Source: Metellina segmentata (taxonomy: Eukaryota > Arthropoda > Arachnida > Araneae > Tetragnathidae). From it: a stretch of DNA of 64,000 nt. The position numbers and the translations under genes were made by a program. Numbering within the stretch: the stretch's first letter is position 1; every line of letters begins with the position of its first letter. Shown one piece after another: positions 44,946 through 54,775 of the stretch. The notes under the pieces were generated by a model, which was given only the letters and a program-made list of their open reading frames with translations, ran no database searches and had not been told where the DNA came from. The stretch covers positions 90,390,911 to 90,454,910 of the forward strand of contig OX375883.1 of assembly GCA_947359465.1 (NCBI GenBank), in the 5' to 3' direction.

Positions 44946-46200
44946 ATTGAGTAAAACGTTTTCCGCCACGTGGAGATACCTCCGCGCCAACAGCTGTCCT
45001 TTTTGTGGTTGTTATATTTTCCACAAACAAGTTTTCGCATTCGAAAGCTGTAAATTAGAACTACCCGACTGTGTAATTTGTTTGTTAAAAATTTATTATC
45101 TTTTGCGTCAAAAAAGTGTTTAAAATGGAGCTATCACGTCAACAGATCAGAACGATTATGTACTATGAGTTCCGTAACAAATTCAATGCGACTGCATGCC
45201 ACCAAAAAATGTGTGAAACTTAAGGCATCAATACTGTTTCTTATGATGCTGTCAAAGTTTGGTTTCGGAAGTTTAAAGCTGGAAATTTCGACATTGAGGA
45301 GAAACCACGTTCTGGCCGCCCTATTGAAGTTGATTGTGAGCAGTTAAAGCAAATCATTGATCAAGACAGAAATGTTTCAACACTAACTATTGCGTTAGAC
45401 TTTGACATTTGCCAACAAACAATAGTTAACGCTCTGAAACGCATAACGCTGGGTGCCTCACGAATTGACTGCTGAAGACAAGCGCAAGAGAAAAGCGGCC
45501 TGTTTGGCTCTCCTCAGAGTTCAAAAAAAGAGAAACTTCTGGATAGAATTGTGACCTGTGTTGAAAACTGGGTCTAGTACAACACAACAAGCCGTATAGT
45601 AGGGTGGTCAGCACCTGGGAAATCAGCAGGCTCGGTTGCAAGACGAGCCCTAACTAACAAAAAGGTGCTTCTCTGTATCTGGTGGTATTGTAGCGGAATT
45701 ATCTACAAAGATAACCTAAAAAGCGGACAGACTTACAACAGTTCATTAAACAGCAACATGCTGATTAAAGTTCTTGATGTACTTCGCGAAAAACGAAGAA
45801 ACGAGTTCAGAAGGAAAGTGGTTCTCTTTCATCAATGTAATGCTCGGCCACATGTTAATAGGATGACCGGCTGGACACTATATAAGATGGAGTGGGATTT
45901 GATGCAACATCCACAATACAGCCCAGACATGGCCCCTTCGGATTTCTATCTGTTTCCACATCTGCAGCTGCATCGTGATGGCGCAATCTTCAATTCAAAT
46001 GAGGATGTCGTAAATAAGGTCGATCTCTTTCTGGACTCGCGCAAGCCACAGTTCTTCACAGAAGGGATTGAAAAGTTACCAAAACGTTGGCAGACGATTG
46101 TAGATTTGAACGGAGATTACCATCCTCATTAGCTTTGCTGTTTTCGTATGTATTTATCATTTTAAAATATATTTTTTGTCGGAAAGCTTTTTACTCAACC
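44946..46200 (+). mobile_element. Near full-length mariner element
   Basis: The left terminus TTGAGTAAAACGTTTTCCG is mirrored on the right by CGGAAAGCTTTTTACTCAA (17 of 19 positions). The span of about 1.25 kb is normal for mariner elements. The right end is followed by TTATA; the exact TA duplication is blurred. The transposase gene inside is disabled. Confidence 0.85.
45125..46132 (+). pseudogene. mariner (DD34D) transposase pseudogene
   Basis: The N-terminus MELSRQQIRTIMYYEFR and VWFRKFKAGNFDIEE then PRSGRPIEVD form the two HTH motifs and the GRP linker. WVPHELTAEDKRKR is the mariner WVPHEL motif, reached through a frameshift near 45447. The C-terminus has YSPDMAPSDFYLFP and ends KRWQTIVDLNGDYHPH, normal for the family. 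Defects are an in-frame TAA at 45221-45223, the frameshift, and loss of two of the three catalytic aspartates. The first is valine (CVENWV in place of a DE-W motif, codon 45560-45562). The second is cysteine (HQCNARPH, codon 45836-45838). The third (APSD) is retained, 34 residues after the second. The total length is near the usual 345 aa. Clearly inactive. Confidence 0.92.
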
Positions 46201-46209
46201 TTATATTAA

Positions 46210-46779
46210 AAGTACACGCTGCTTATTTCTTCTGAAGGTTATATCCTCTAGTAATATTGAAGTAATATCAACTGAAGTATTGAAGCAAGAAATAATTTTA
46301 CTCAGTACACGAACTTTTATGTTCTCTGAAAAGTATTTTCATGTTTATTCAAAAATTTACGATTTTTATTGAATGTTCTTTACATCCTAACACACGCATA
46401 TCAAATTGTATAGAATTAATCGAGAAGTTCTTTGTTCGATATAAAGATATGTCCTATATTAACGAAAGTTAGCTTTCATGTAAAATATTACGGTCATTAA
46501 GAAGCAAATATTTGTATCAGAAGGTTCAGTGTATAAATCACGTCAGAGTCAGAATTGTACAAGATGTAAAGAGAAATGTACCGCGATTTCATATCAAAAG
46601 TTAGTTCGTGTATAAACTATCATTATATATCATCGTTTGTATCAATTTATCTATCTTTAAACTGTAAATAATTGTATAAGATGATTGCGTGTTCAAATCA
46701 CGCATGAGTAAATATTGTCGAAAAAGTAAATGGGATAATACAATGATGTCATATGTTGATCAAAGTTAGCTTTGATATA
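46210..46779. repeat. Loose ~250-bp reiteration
   Basis: AACGAAAGTTAGCTTTCATGT / ATCAAAGTTAGCTTTGATAT, TATAAATCACGTCAGAGTCAG / TTCAAATCACGCATGAGTAA and TTGTACAAGATGTAAAGAG / TTGTATAAGATGATTGCG recur about 150-250 bp apart. Old tandem structure; no gene. Confidence 0.45.
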
Positions 46780-47012
46780 CAGGGTGTCCTAACAGTTCCC
46801 GTACTCCAACTTTAAAAAACATTACTGACCGAGTTTTTTTTAATATTGATTTTTATCGTCTGCTTATAGTTTTATCGACTCTTTAATTTTTATCGTTTGA
46901 TTTTCTTCACAGTCAAGTTAAATAACGTTCCACGTCATTTTGTTCTTCATTGTAAGATGAATTTATCACGCATTCAAAGAATTCCGCTGTTTGAGGCCTA
47001 ATTTGAATGTTA
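46780..47012 (+). mobile_element. 5' fragment of the Tc1/mariner element seen at 40953
   Basis: CAGGGTGTCCTAACAGTTCC, GTACTCCAACTTTAAAAAAC, TTTTATCGTCTGCTTATAG, TTCATTGTAAGATGA and ATCACGCATTCAAAGAATT match 40953-41190 in order. A TA precedes it. Homology stops before the transposase. Confidence 0.8.
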
Positions 47013-47200
47013 ATGTCGCCATAAACATTAAATTAATTGGTTTACTATTTCACTAAAACAGCTATACACAACATTTTAAAGCAATACCGGTATGTATCAT
47101 TTGGAAATGGGAAGTCAGATATTTGCATTCAAAACGGTATGTCTGTTTACTCTGGAAATTTATCTTATTCGAAAAAGAAGTTAAGTTATCCCAATAATCG

Positions 47201-47415
47201 GTAGGTAGGTAGGTATTTTAATTAACATCGCACCTTAGTAACACAAAGGGCTCTTGGTGACGGTCCAGGTCCCAACCCGAAGAAAAAGATTCGAGGATAA
47301 CACCACGTAATTTTGAACCACGTTAAACACACCAAGTCCAGTTCTTGAAACTTCCACACCTTACTAACATAAATATATTTGATGCCGCAGTAAATTTACC
47401 ATGCACCAATCCTCT
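47201..47415 (-). mobile_element. SINE with (TACC)n tail, head missing
   Basis: The plus strand begins GGTAGGTAGGTAGGTATTTT, the reverse complement of the 3' tail, then AATTAACATCG, GGTGACGGTCCAGGTC, ATTCGAGGATAACACCACG and TAATTTTGAACCACG. A decayed upstream body follows (CTTCCACACC, GATGCCGCAGTAAATTTACC). The tail shows that the repeat unit of the SINE terminus is TACC. Confidence 0.75.
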
Positions 47416-47935
47416 TTCCAAACGATTGGAATGCGTACATGAATCACATTTGCAGCAGAAATAATCCCGCGGTCTACATTTAGCGTGACAGAAAATAAAA
47501 TCTTCTCTTTCAACACCATTCGAATCTTTGGAACAAAAATCATCCCCATCCGATAAGAATCGAACAAAAAACAACCTATCTCGATTCCATAAATCAATCA
47601 AATCGCACGCAGGAGTAGCAATCCAACTTCTCAACTTGCCCAGTTATCGGCAACTTGTAGGAGCCTTTCCTCGTCATCAAGACGATGGACCCATTCTGCG
47701 TAACCGAAAGATACGATTCCGATTTCGATTTTTCCGCAGTCTGATATTTCCTGAGCGGAAACGACACTAATTATGCGAAATGCAGCTCGGTGACGATTGC
47801 GATTAGCTTTGATCAAAAGCGGGACGAAAACGAGCAAATATATTTTAATGCCTATCTCGATATTTTAACGCGCGCTGTGATTATTTTTAGCGTTTTTTTC
47901 GTCGTTTAAATTTATCGCTTTTTCACATTCGATTG
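47416..47935. other. Complex non-repetitive island
   Basis: More G+C-rich DNA with CGAAAGATACGATTCCG, CTCGATATTTTAACGCGCGC and GTTTAAATTTATCGC. Overlapping short frames on both strands are unrecognised. Candidate regulatory DNA. Confidence 0.35.
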
Positions 47936-49175
47936 TGCGCTAGGAAATACAGTGACGTCTCCTGTGTATATGAGTTTCAAAAAGATGAAAATTCTAAATG
48001 ACTTTTTGAGATGGTTTCCTTTGAGATATTATAGGATTTCTGCAGTATTGGAATTTCGAATGCTCTGAGTTCTGTTCGTGTTGTATAAGTTTATCTGTAA
48101 CCGTCATTGTGAATACATTTATGAAGGTGTGAAATTACGATTTCCCAAATGATTCGCAATTACATTTAGAATGACTCAAATATTTTAACTACTACAACTT
48201 ATAAATTAACCTCCTTACTTTCCAAATTATTTTTATTTCAATAAACAAAATTGTCAAGTACTTATATTGATAAAACATATTATTGTTATTGATGAACGAA
48301 TGATTTCTCCTGAGACGTATACAGCAATTCCTTGAGAAACGGAACTATGAAAAAGATGGAAATTTTAAATTAATTTTTGAGATGGTTTTCATTGATATAC
48401 AGTAAATCAGATGAAAATGATTTACAGTATAGGAATTTCGAATGCAATGAAATTTGTCCTTGCTGTTTAAAGTTTTCTTTGTAACATCACTGGGAATGAT
48501 TTCTTAACCGTGTGATATTAACAATAGTTCTCATGATTTGCAACGATTTGTAGAATGTTTCATATATTTTATATTTTAATTATACCAACTAACAAATTAA
48601 CCTCTTTGATTGGAATTTAACGTGTTTTCGATGGTAAAATTGTAAGCTCTTATATTCATAAAATATATTTGTTAGTGATGAAATAACAATAACATTGGTT
48701 TGCTGAGACATATGTAGTGTGTAATTAAATAACAAAGAGTTGAAAATTCTAAATTACTTTAAGAGATGGTTTTCGTTAGTATAACTCAGATGAAAATGGT
48801 TTACAGTTTTGGATTTTGGAATGGGAGGAAGTGAAGATATTTTGTTCGTGTCAGATAAAGGTATAGCTGAAACTGCTTCGGTACATATTTAAAAGCTTAG
48901 ATATTAAGATTTTCACCTTTATGATTTTCAAATATATTGCATATTCATAATGTGTTTAGCATATTTTGAATTTAACTATTCCAAAAAACAAATTGTGAGA
49001 TATTTCTACTGGAAATTATTTGCTATGGTTGAATAAATATTGAGTAGTTAAAGCAATAACATACATTTCACTTGTGGATACTCAGTAACACCCTTTCTGT
49101 TTATAGTGTGTAAAAAGCTGAAAATTATAAATAACATTTATCGATAGTTTTCTTAGATATATTACAGATGGAAAG

Positions 49176-49488
49176 CTAGATACGTAGGTAATTAGTTAAA
49201 GTCTCACTGGAGCAACACAATGGTCCATCGGCCATGGTCCGGGATCAGACCCAAAGGGAAAGATCGAGGACAACACCACATAATCTTGAACTAAAGTCAT
49301 ACGACAAGGTTAACACCTGAGATGGCACCCCACTCTCCAAACATCCACACCACGCCAGTGAGAGGACAGTTAAAGCTATTCCAGATTTAACGTGCACCAT
49401 CCCCGGCCTAGATTAGACCTAGTTTCGAACTTGCAACACTTCAGTGGCTAATCCGTTTCTCTTACAGCAGGGATACTGCTGTCCTACT
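49176..49488 (-). mobile_element. Full-length SINE, type B head, with target duplication
   Basis: The head on the minus strand reads AGTAGGACAGCAGTATCCC, ACGGATTAGCCACTGAAGTG, TTGCAAGTTCGAAACTAGG, with a B-box-like GTTCGAAAC. The common body and a TTAACTAATTACCTACGTA tail follow. GATGGAAAG lies on both sides (49167-49175, 49489-49497), a short target duplication. About 313 bp. It sits within the same unit of the ~370-bp repeat as the next SINE. Confidence 0.85.
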
Positions 49489-49530
49489 GATGGAAAGGAA
49501 TTACAAAATTAGAATTCCGAATGAAAGGGA

Positions 49531-49842
49531 GGCCGACCAACCGGTATAGTGGTTAAGGTGTTAGCCTCTAGGTCGGAAGGTTCCTGATTCGAATCCGGTT
49601 CCGGGCATGGATGTTTGTAAACGTATGGTGTAGAGGCGGCTGGTGCACCTTAAATCTGTCGTGGCCGAAATTCCTCTCGTTGGGTTGGTGTGGAAGTTTG
49701 GAGTGTGGGGTACCAGCTCATGTGTTGCTTCGTCACCTGACCGTGGTGTTGTCCTCGGATCTTTCCTTTAAATACTGATCCCGGACCGTCGTCAATAGCC
49801 CGTTGTGTTCCTCTAGTACGACGTTAACTATAATTACCAGTA
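49531..49842 (+). mobile_element. Full-length SINE, type A (tRNA-like) head, reference copy
   Basis: The head GGCCGACCAACCGGTATAGT, GGTTAAGGTGTTAGCC has a pol III A-box-like sequence (TATAGTGGTTAAGG), and GATTCGAATCC is a good B box. The body follows, ending TTAACTATAATTACCAG. A perfect 14-bp target duplication CCGAATGAAAGGGA flanks it (49517-49530 and 49843-49856), proving retroposition. 312 bp, non-coding; mobilisation would require a partner LINE that is not in this window. Confidence 0.95.
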
Positions 49843-50460
49843 CCGAATGAAAGGGAATTTTGTTTTTGTGTTGGGAATAGAATTTATCTGTAACCATCAC
49901 TGGATGACTTCCTTAACACGTAGTCGCTAAGGTTCATCCTTTATGAACCTCAAAAATATTTTATACTTATAATGTTTCTGTCTATTTTACCTGCTAAATA
50001 TTACAACTAATAAATTATTAACCTCCTGTTGTCATATTAATTTGATTCCTATACTAAAATTGAAAATATTTATTGAAGGCATAAATATGTGTTTCTAATG
50101 AAAGAACTAAAGGTAATTACACCAAGAAATGTACATTTTCACGCTGATTTGCTTAGCTTAGAGTGGTAACACCCTCTTTTACGTTTATAATTACTCACAG
50201 ATGAAATTTCCGAAATGAGTTCTAAAGATATAATTTCCTTTAAAAACGAAATATGTAGAGTTGATAAGAGTTTTCAGTATTGAATGGAAAATTTCAAACT
50301 AGCAAACTTTAACTTTTGAGCTGCGTTGATTAATTTATTGTTTTGCATCCGATATAATAAAGCACGGCTATAAGGTGTATTTTATGATCTACAGTTATAT
50401 TTTGATACTCTGCATATTGCCAAAACGTTTTAACTTTCATCTCGTATTTTTCGCATGCAT

Positions 50461-51029
50461 GATTAAATAAACTTCACCATTTGCAATTATTTCCTTTCAC
50501 ACTATTTTAATGGGAAACTCTTATGAATATGCAAACTTCAAAATTGAAAATATTATTTGACTTAAATACCTGTCTTTAAAAGATTTTTCAGAATTGAAAT
50601 TTGGAATTCGCTGAAAGTTGCTGCGAATTCTATCGAAGTCAAATCAATTTCCACTTTCTCACATGCGATTCACAATCGTAATAACTGAAATTTAAATCAT
50701 TAAAATATCCGAAATATTGTCTATTAAAAACATACTGATAATGTTTCAATACCTCAAATAATTTTCAAAAAGTTTTACTGCGATAAAAATGAATTTTTAT
50801 CTTAGAGATTCATGACGTATGTATTGCTCCACATTTCTCTGATTAAAAAAGAGCAAAATAAATATTTGAATGAACTACATTAGTGTAAACATGTGAATAC
50901 TACGTCACGAAGCTATTAGAAGATAATATATCAACTACATTAATTATTTTTAAGGATATTTTGTGATTTTTGATACTATTCGGACGATGACTATCGGTAA
51001 AAGTCAATATTGTGTATCAACAAAAGTCA
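50461..51029. other. AT-rich spacer
   Basis: No gene or repeat recognised. Confidence 0.5.
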
Positions 51030-51255
51030 ACGTGTACATGGGAGCTGATGCAGGTTAAATCTGTCTTGTCCTCAAATGTCCTAACGTTGGCACGGTGTGA
51101 ATATTTAGAGAGTGGAGTGCCGTTACTAGTGTTACCTCGTAATCTAAACATGATTCAAAATTACTTGATATTGCCACCGTATTGCCACCCTTAGGGATTG
51201 ATACTAGACCGTCGCCAATATCTCGTTGTGTTGCTGTAGTTATTACTAACACTCA
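51030..51255 (+). mobile_element. Degenerate SINE body fragment
   Basis: GGTTAAATCTGTCTTGTCC, GTCCTAACGTTGGCACGGTG, ATATTTAGAGAGTGGAGTGC, ACCGTCGCCAATATCTCG and TGTGTTGCTGTAG follow SINE body order. The head is absent. The overlapping short frames on both strands derive from it. Confidence 0.65.
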
Positions 51256-51639
51256 TTGATAACGTATTGCTTTTAATGAATCGATTAACTAACTACGTAA
51301 GTACCTTTATTGCTTTACTAACCTTATCGACAAATTCACCTAGGATGATACGAGGCTGTCAAAGCAAGTTAGGCCTAACCCACCAACATAGTCAATTGAG
51401 ATAAATCTGATTTACTTGCCATCATTTTTTATATATTCTTATTTATCCACATATATTGGATTTCAGATTCTGGACATTTGTTTTCAGTGATCAACACTGC
51501 GTTAGTTTGCATTTTTAGAACCACTTGAAAACTTGCTCATTAAAAAAAATATAAAGAAAAGGGTCTTAATAAAAGGTGATAGTAAAATTTTCGTATATTT
51601 GTGGGTTAGCCACTTTTGCTCAGATAGCCTCATATACAG
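51256..51639. other. AT-rich spacer
   Basis: Nothing recognised. Confidence 0.5.
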
Positions 51640-51775
51640 AAGCCGACCAACTAGTCTGGTGTTTAAGGTGTTAGCCTTTACGTGGGAAGGTTCCAGGTTC
51701 GAGTCCCGGTCAGTGCATGGATGTTTGTAAGCGTATGGTGGTGAGGCGGCTGTTGCACAGTAACATTTGCGATGC
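51640..51775 (+). mobile_element. SINE type A head, 3'-truncated
   Basis: AGCCGACCAACTAGTCTGGT, GTTTAAGGTGTTAGCC, GAAGGTTCCAGGTTCGAGTC (good B box) and TGGATGTTTGTAAGCGTATG match the tRNA-like head and the start of the body. The body is lost after the GGCGGCTGTTGCAC block. Confidence 0.8.
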
Positions 51776-52149
51776 GGCAGATTGACTTTTGTTAAGACTG
51801 AAATATCGCTTACACCAGCGGTATGGTAGCGGTGTTGTTATCCCCCTTTTAAGGGACCGGTGGCATCGATCACCATTTACAAGATGCCAGTGACTGACCT
51901 TCTAGAGGATCCCTTATTTTGTTCGTTGGCCACCTACCCTGTCGACCTTGAGGTGTAAACGCTTTGGGAAAGCAGAAAGTCGTCACGTGATACCTCATCT
52001 CACGACGTACGATACGCCACATAATACTATGAAAGGAAAGCGTCAGTCGTAAATACCACTCACGGCCCTATCGCTCAAGCTTGGTCATTAGGAATGGGGG
52101 CTCGGAGAATCAGTAGAATAGGCGTTCCTTTAGACAGTTGAAAAAAATC
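51776..52149. other. Unidentified G+C-richer segment
   Basis: Balanced-composition DNA (GGGACCGGTGGCATCGATC, CACGTGATACCTCATCTCACG, GCCCTATCGCTCAAGCTTGG) with no second copy in the window and no open frame. Could be another retroelement or unique DNA. Confidence 0.35.
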
Positions 52150-52351
52150 GAAATGCCTAAACGTAAAGATCTGGCTTGGCCGAAAGTCCTAACGTTGGGT
52201 TAGTGGAGCAGTTTGGAGTACCAGTTCAGATGTTGCCTCATCATCTGTCCGTGGTTCAAAACTACGTGGTGTTGTCTTTGGAACTTTACTTTATGCGATT
52301 GATCCCGGACAGTCGTCAATAGCCCGTTGTGATGCAGTAGTAAGACATTAA

Positions 52352-53122
52352 CCCTTAACTGCTGTGTCAGAAACCATCGCGTTACTAATGTGGAGGAGTC
52401 TCTCAGACCTTGCTCACTAAAGTGAGTATAAAGTTGATTAATGTAATATATTAATGAACTATTCTTTAGATAATTATTATTTATACATTTTAAATTTAGA
52501 TAATTCACCTAATTTTGCAGGACGTCTTAACCTTGGAAACTGTAAAACTATGTTGTGTTGTGTTTTGATGTTTTAACGGCAAGATTAGGTCCCCCCCCCC
52601 CGGGCATCCGATTTGAAGTTATTTTCTCCGTAGAAATATTCTTCTTGTGAAGACGCACATGAAATGTCTTCATCTTCATCTGCCTAAATTTCCGAATCCA
52701 TTTCGTGTTCGCTTTCAATAAAAGTATCCGAAGTTTCACTGTTCCAGTACACTATTTCCGACCAATTATCAACAATATCTTGAATTTCTTTTTGTGTAAG
52801 ATACACAGGTCGTTTTATAGTAACGTTTGTTGCCATTTTAGGATCACTACCGAAATTCCCTACTCAAACTTAGACGATTTCATTCAACAAGAACCCTAAA
52901 GCAAATGCTGTGAAGGGGTCTAAGAGACCACGCTGGAAATTCACATAGTGTGTAATACGAAATAGTTGGGGCAGCCAAACCAGTCTTGGAATATGGCTTC
53001 TGTTGGACGTAGTAGGAAGCTACTGAATAGGACAGGGACCAATATTTACTTTAAAGGGTGTAAACGACTTTAAAGGAAAAAAACTTTAAAGGGTCTGTGC
53101 GACCCATGAAAGCAGCTAAAGT
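52352..53122 (-). mobile_element. Non-autonomous piggyBac-like element, copy 1
   Basis: Begins CCCTTAACTGCTGTGTC and ends GACCCATGAAAGCAGCTAAAG, imperfect inverted termini, with TTAA on both sides (52348-52351, 53123-53126). This is the piggyBac target duplication plus a CCC terminus. About 771 bp. It retains the start of the transposase on the minus strand and lacks the catalytic domain. Confidence 0.88.
52505..52836 (-). pseudogene. piggyBac-like transposase N-terminal remnant, copy 1
   Basis: The ATG complement is at 52834-52836; the frame reads MATNVTIKRPVYLTQKEIQD, then an acidic stretch (ESEHEMDSEI, DEDEDIS). An acidic N-terminus with a leading helix is typical of piggyBac transposases before the DDE domain. 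A stop within the acidic stretch and a run of C at 52593-52602 disrupt it. The sister copy at 55755-56081 aligns throughout. No DDE region is present, so the product cannot transpose. Confidence 0.65.
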
Positions 53123-53150
53123 TTAAATAAATATTACCAAATATATTACC

Positions 53151-53860
53151 TCATATACAGAAATGAACTTGTAAAGCATATACCTCTCAAACTGCTAGTT
53201 CCGTGGACAAGCCCCACGAAAACATCAGGAAAATTTACGATCGCACACATTCTCAATAAAATTTGAAAGAACTACGGATTTCAAACAAAGGAAAACTGTT
53301 CAAAACCTCTACGCTTTGCAAAGAGAGTAACTCGTAATTTCCATCCATCGGATTATACCCCCCAACACATCTGTATTTATTAGTCTTCTAGCAATTAACC
53401 CCTAGCTCTGGAAATTATTTCCCAGTCCCGATACGCTCTAAGGTGAGGCAAGATCTTAAGAAAACTCATGCGCCCTTCAAGATTACAGTACGAGGAGGGG
53501 TTAAGCTGGGCTAATACTCGGGGCAGATTAACGCAATTTACAACGGCGAAGTGGCAACGACAACAAAATTATGAGGCTCCTCGTTTCCCGGCAACACCGG
53601 TTTCTGCAGCTTTAAGTCCTGTCATTAAAAGATAGAAACATAAGCGTGGCGATTAGGCTTAAGTCCCTCCTCCTTCCCGTTGCACCAGAGTTAATTAACT
53701 GCTATGAGTTTATTTTTGCGGCCGTCATGCAGCGCCGCCTGTGGTGGGAGTCGTAAGCTGAGCGTTGGTGGTTGGCTGAATTCAAGGCGACGAGGCAAAT
53801 TTGTGGAAGTTAGGGAAGTTAGCGTTGCTTAGCGACGGTTTGCCTTTGGAAGGAAAAATG
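53151..53860. promoter_or_regulatory. Candidate regulatory island
   Basis: Non-repetitive, G+C-richer DNA. The segment 53510-53770 holds AGAGTTAATTAACTGC, GAGTTTATTTTTGCGGCCG, TCATGCAGCGCCGCCTGTGG and CCTGTCATTAAAAG. The combination of TAATTA, TTTATT and GC-rich blocks is like arthropod developmental enhancers. No frame is convincing. Confidence 0.35.
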
Positions 53861-54084
53861 ATTGGTACCAATCGTGTTACTTAATGTTCAAGCTCAGGTA
53901 TTAGAATAGCATTTAGTTTTAAATTGGTTTAACATTCCAAAACACAAAAATCAATCGACAAATTGAATATTTCCTTCAGGTTTAGAAATTTATAGATACG
54001 AAAAGTCACAGGTTGAACAAACATGTTTTTATGACTACGATTATTGTTGAAAACCTACAAGGTCACTAACATAAAACATATAAT

Positions 54085-54408
54085 AGGAAAGGTAATTTTA
54101 ATGAACGTCGTACTAGAGCAACACAACGGACTATTGCCGAAGGTTCACGATCAATCCCCTTAGGGATTCTCCGAAGACAACACCAGATAATTTTGAACCA
54201 TGGTTAGATGACGAGGCAACACCTGAGCTGGCACCCCACTCTCCAAACTTCCACACTAATCTAACGCGAGGACTTTCGGTCACTACAGATTTAAGGTGCA
54301 CCAGCCACCACTACATCATACCCTTAGAAACATCCTTGCACTGACCCAGATTCGAATCAGGAACTTTAAGATTTGGATGCTAACACCTTAACCACCAGAC
54401 CGGCTGGT
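54085..54408 (-). mobile_element. Full-length SINE, type A head
   Basis: Minus strand: CCAGCCGGTCTGGTGGTTAA (A-box region), CTGATTCGAATCTGGG (B box), TGCAAGGATGTTTCTAAGG, CTGGTGCACCTTAAATCTG, GTGTGGAAGTTTGGAGAGTG and the tail CGTTCATTAAAATTACC. About 324 bp. It lies tail-out from the next SINE, so the two heads face each other. Confidence 0.85.
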
Positions 54409-54460
54409 TTTTTTATATTATTATCCTAGATAACTAGATCCAGCCTATCTATAGAAAGGA

Positions 54461-54775
54461 ACACGACCGATGTATTGGGTAAGGCCTCTAGATCGGAAGG
54501 TTCCTGGTTCAAATCCAGGTAAGTGCATGGATGTTTGTAAGCGTATGGTTTAGAGTCGGCTGTTTCACCTTAATCTGTCGTGGCCAAAAATACTTACGTT
54601 GGGTTGGTGTGGAAGTTTGGAGAGTGGAGTGCCTGCTCATGTGTTGTCATCAGACCGTGGTTCAAAATTACGAGGTGTTGTCGTCGGTTTTTCGTTTAAG
54701 GGATTCATAAGAGACCGTCGCCAATAGCGCTGTGTTTCTCTATTACGACGTTAGTTAAAATACCTACCTATCTAC
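54461..54775 (+). mobile_element. Full-length SINE, type A head
   Basis: ACACGACCGATGTATTGGGT, GATCGGAAGGTTCCTGGTTC (B box CTGGTTCAAATCC), GTGTGGAAGTTTGGAGAGTG, GAGACCGTCGCCAATAGCG and the tail TTAAAATACCTACCTATC are all present. About 315 bp, head-to-head with the preceding copy at a spacing of about 50 bp. Confidence 0.85.

Larger units (their letters stand above)
47940..50460. repeat. Degenerate ~370-bp tandem repeat, about five units, carrying two SINEs
   Basis: Each unit follows one order: AAAGATGRAAATTYTAAAT, TTTTGAGATGGTTTTC, GTATAGGAATTTCGAATGCA, ATCTGTAACCATCACTGG, TTTTAACTACTACAACT, AATTAACCTCCT, AAAATTGTAAGTACTTATAT and a TAATGAAYGAA block. Units start near 47960, 48345, 48730, 49110 and, after removing the SINEs at 49176-49842, near 50200. 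Identity between units is low, so the array is old. Confidence 0.7.
52150..53150 (+). mobile_element. SINE body split by a piggyBac-like insertion
   Basis: SINE body blocks run from 52165 (TGGCTTGGCCGAAAGTCCTA) through CAGTCGTCAATAGCCCG to GTAAGACATTAA at 52351. The tail resumes at 53123 as TTAAATAAATATTACC. The gap is exactly the element 52352-53122, inserted at the TTAA in the SINE's conserved ACGTTAAC tail. Confidence 0.75.

Noticed and set aside
49531..49610. Possible functional tRNA gene
   Set aside because: A and B boxes are present, but this is the head of a SINE with a 14-bp target duplication. The sequence does not end in an acceptor stem, and the same head recurs in other SINE copies.
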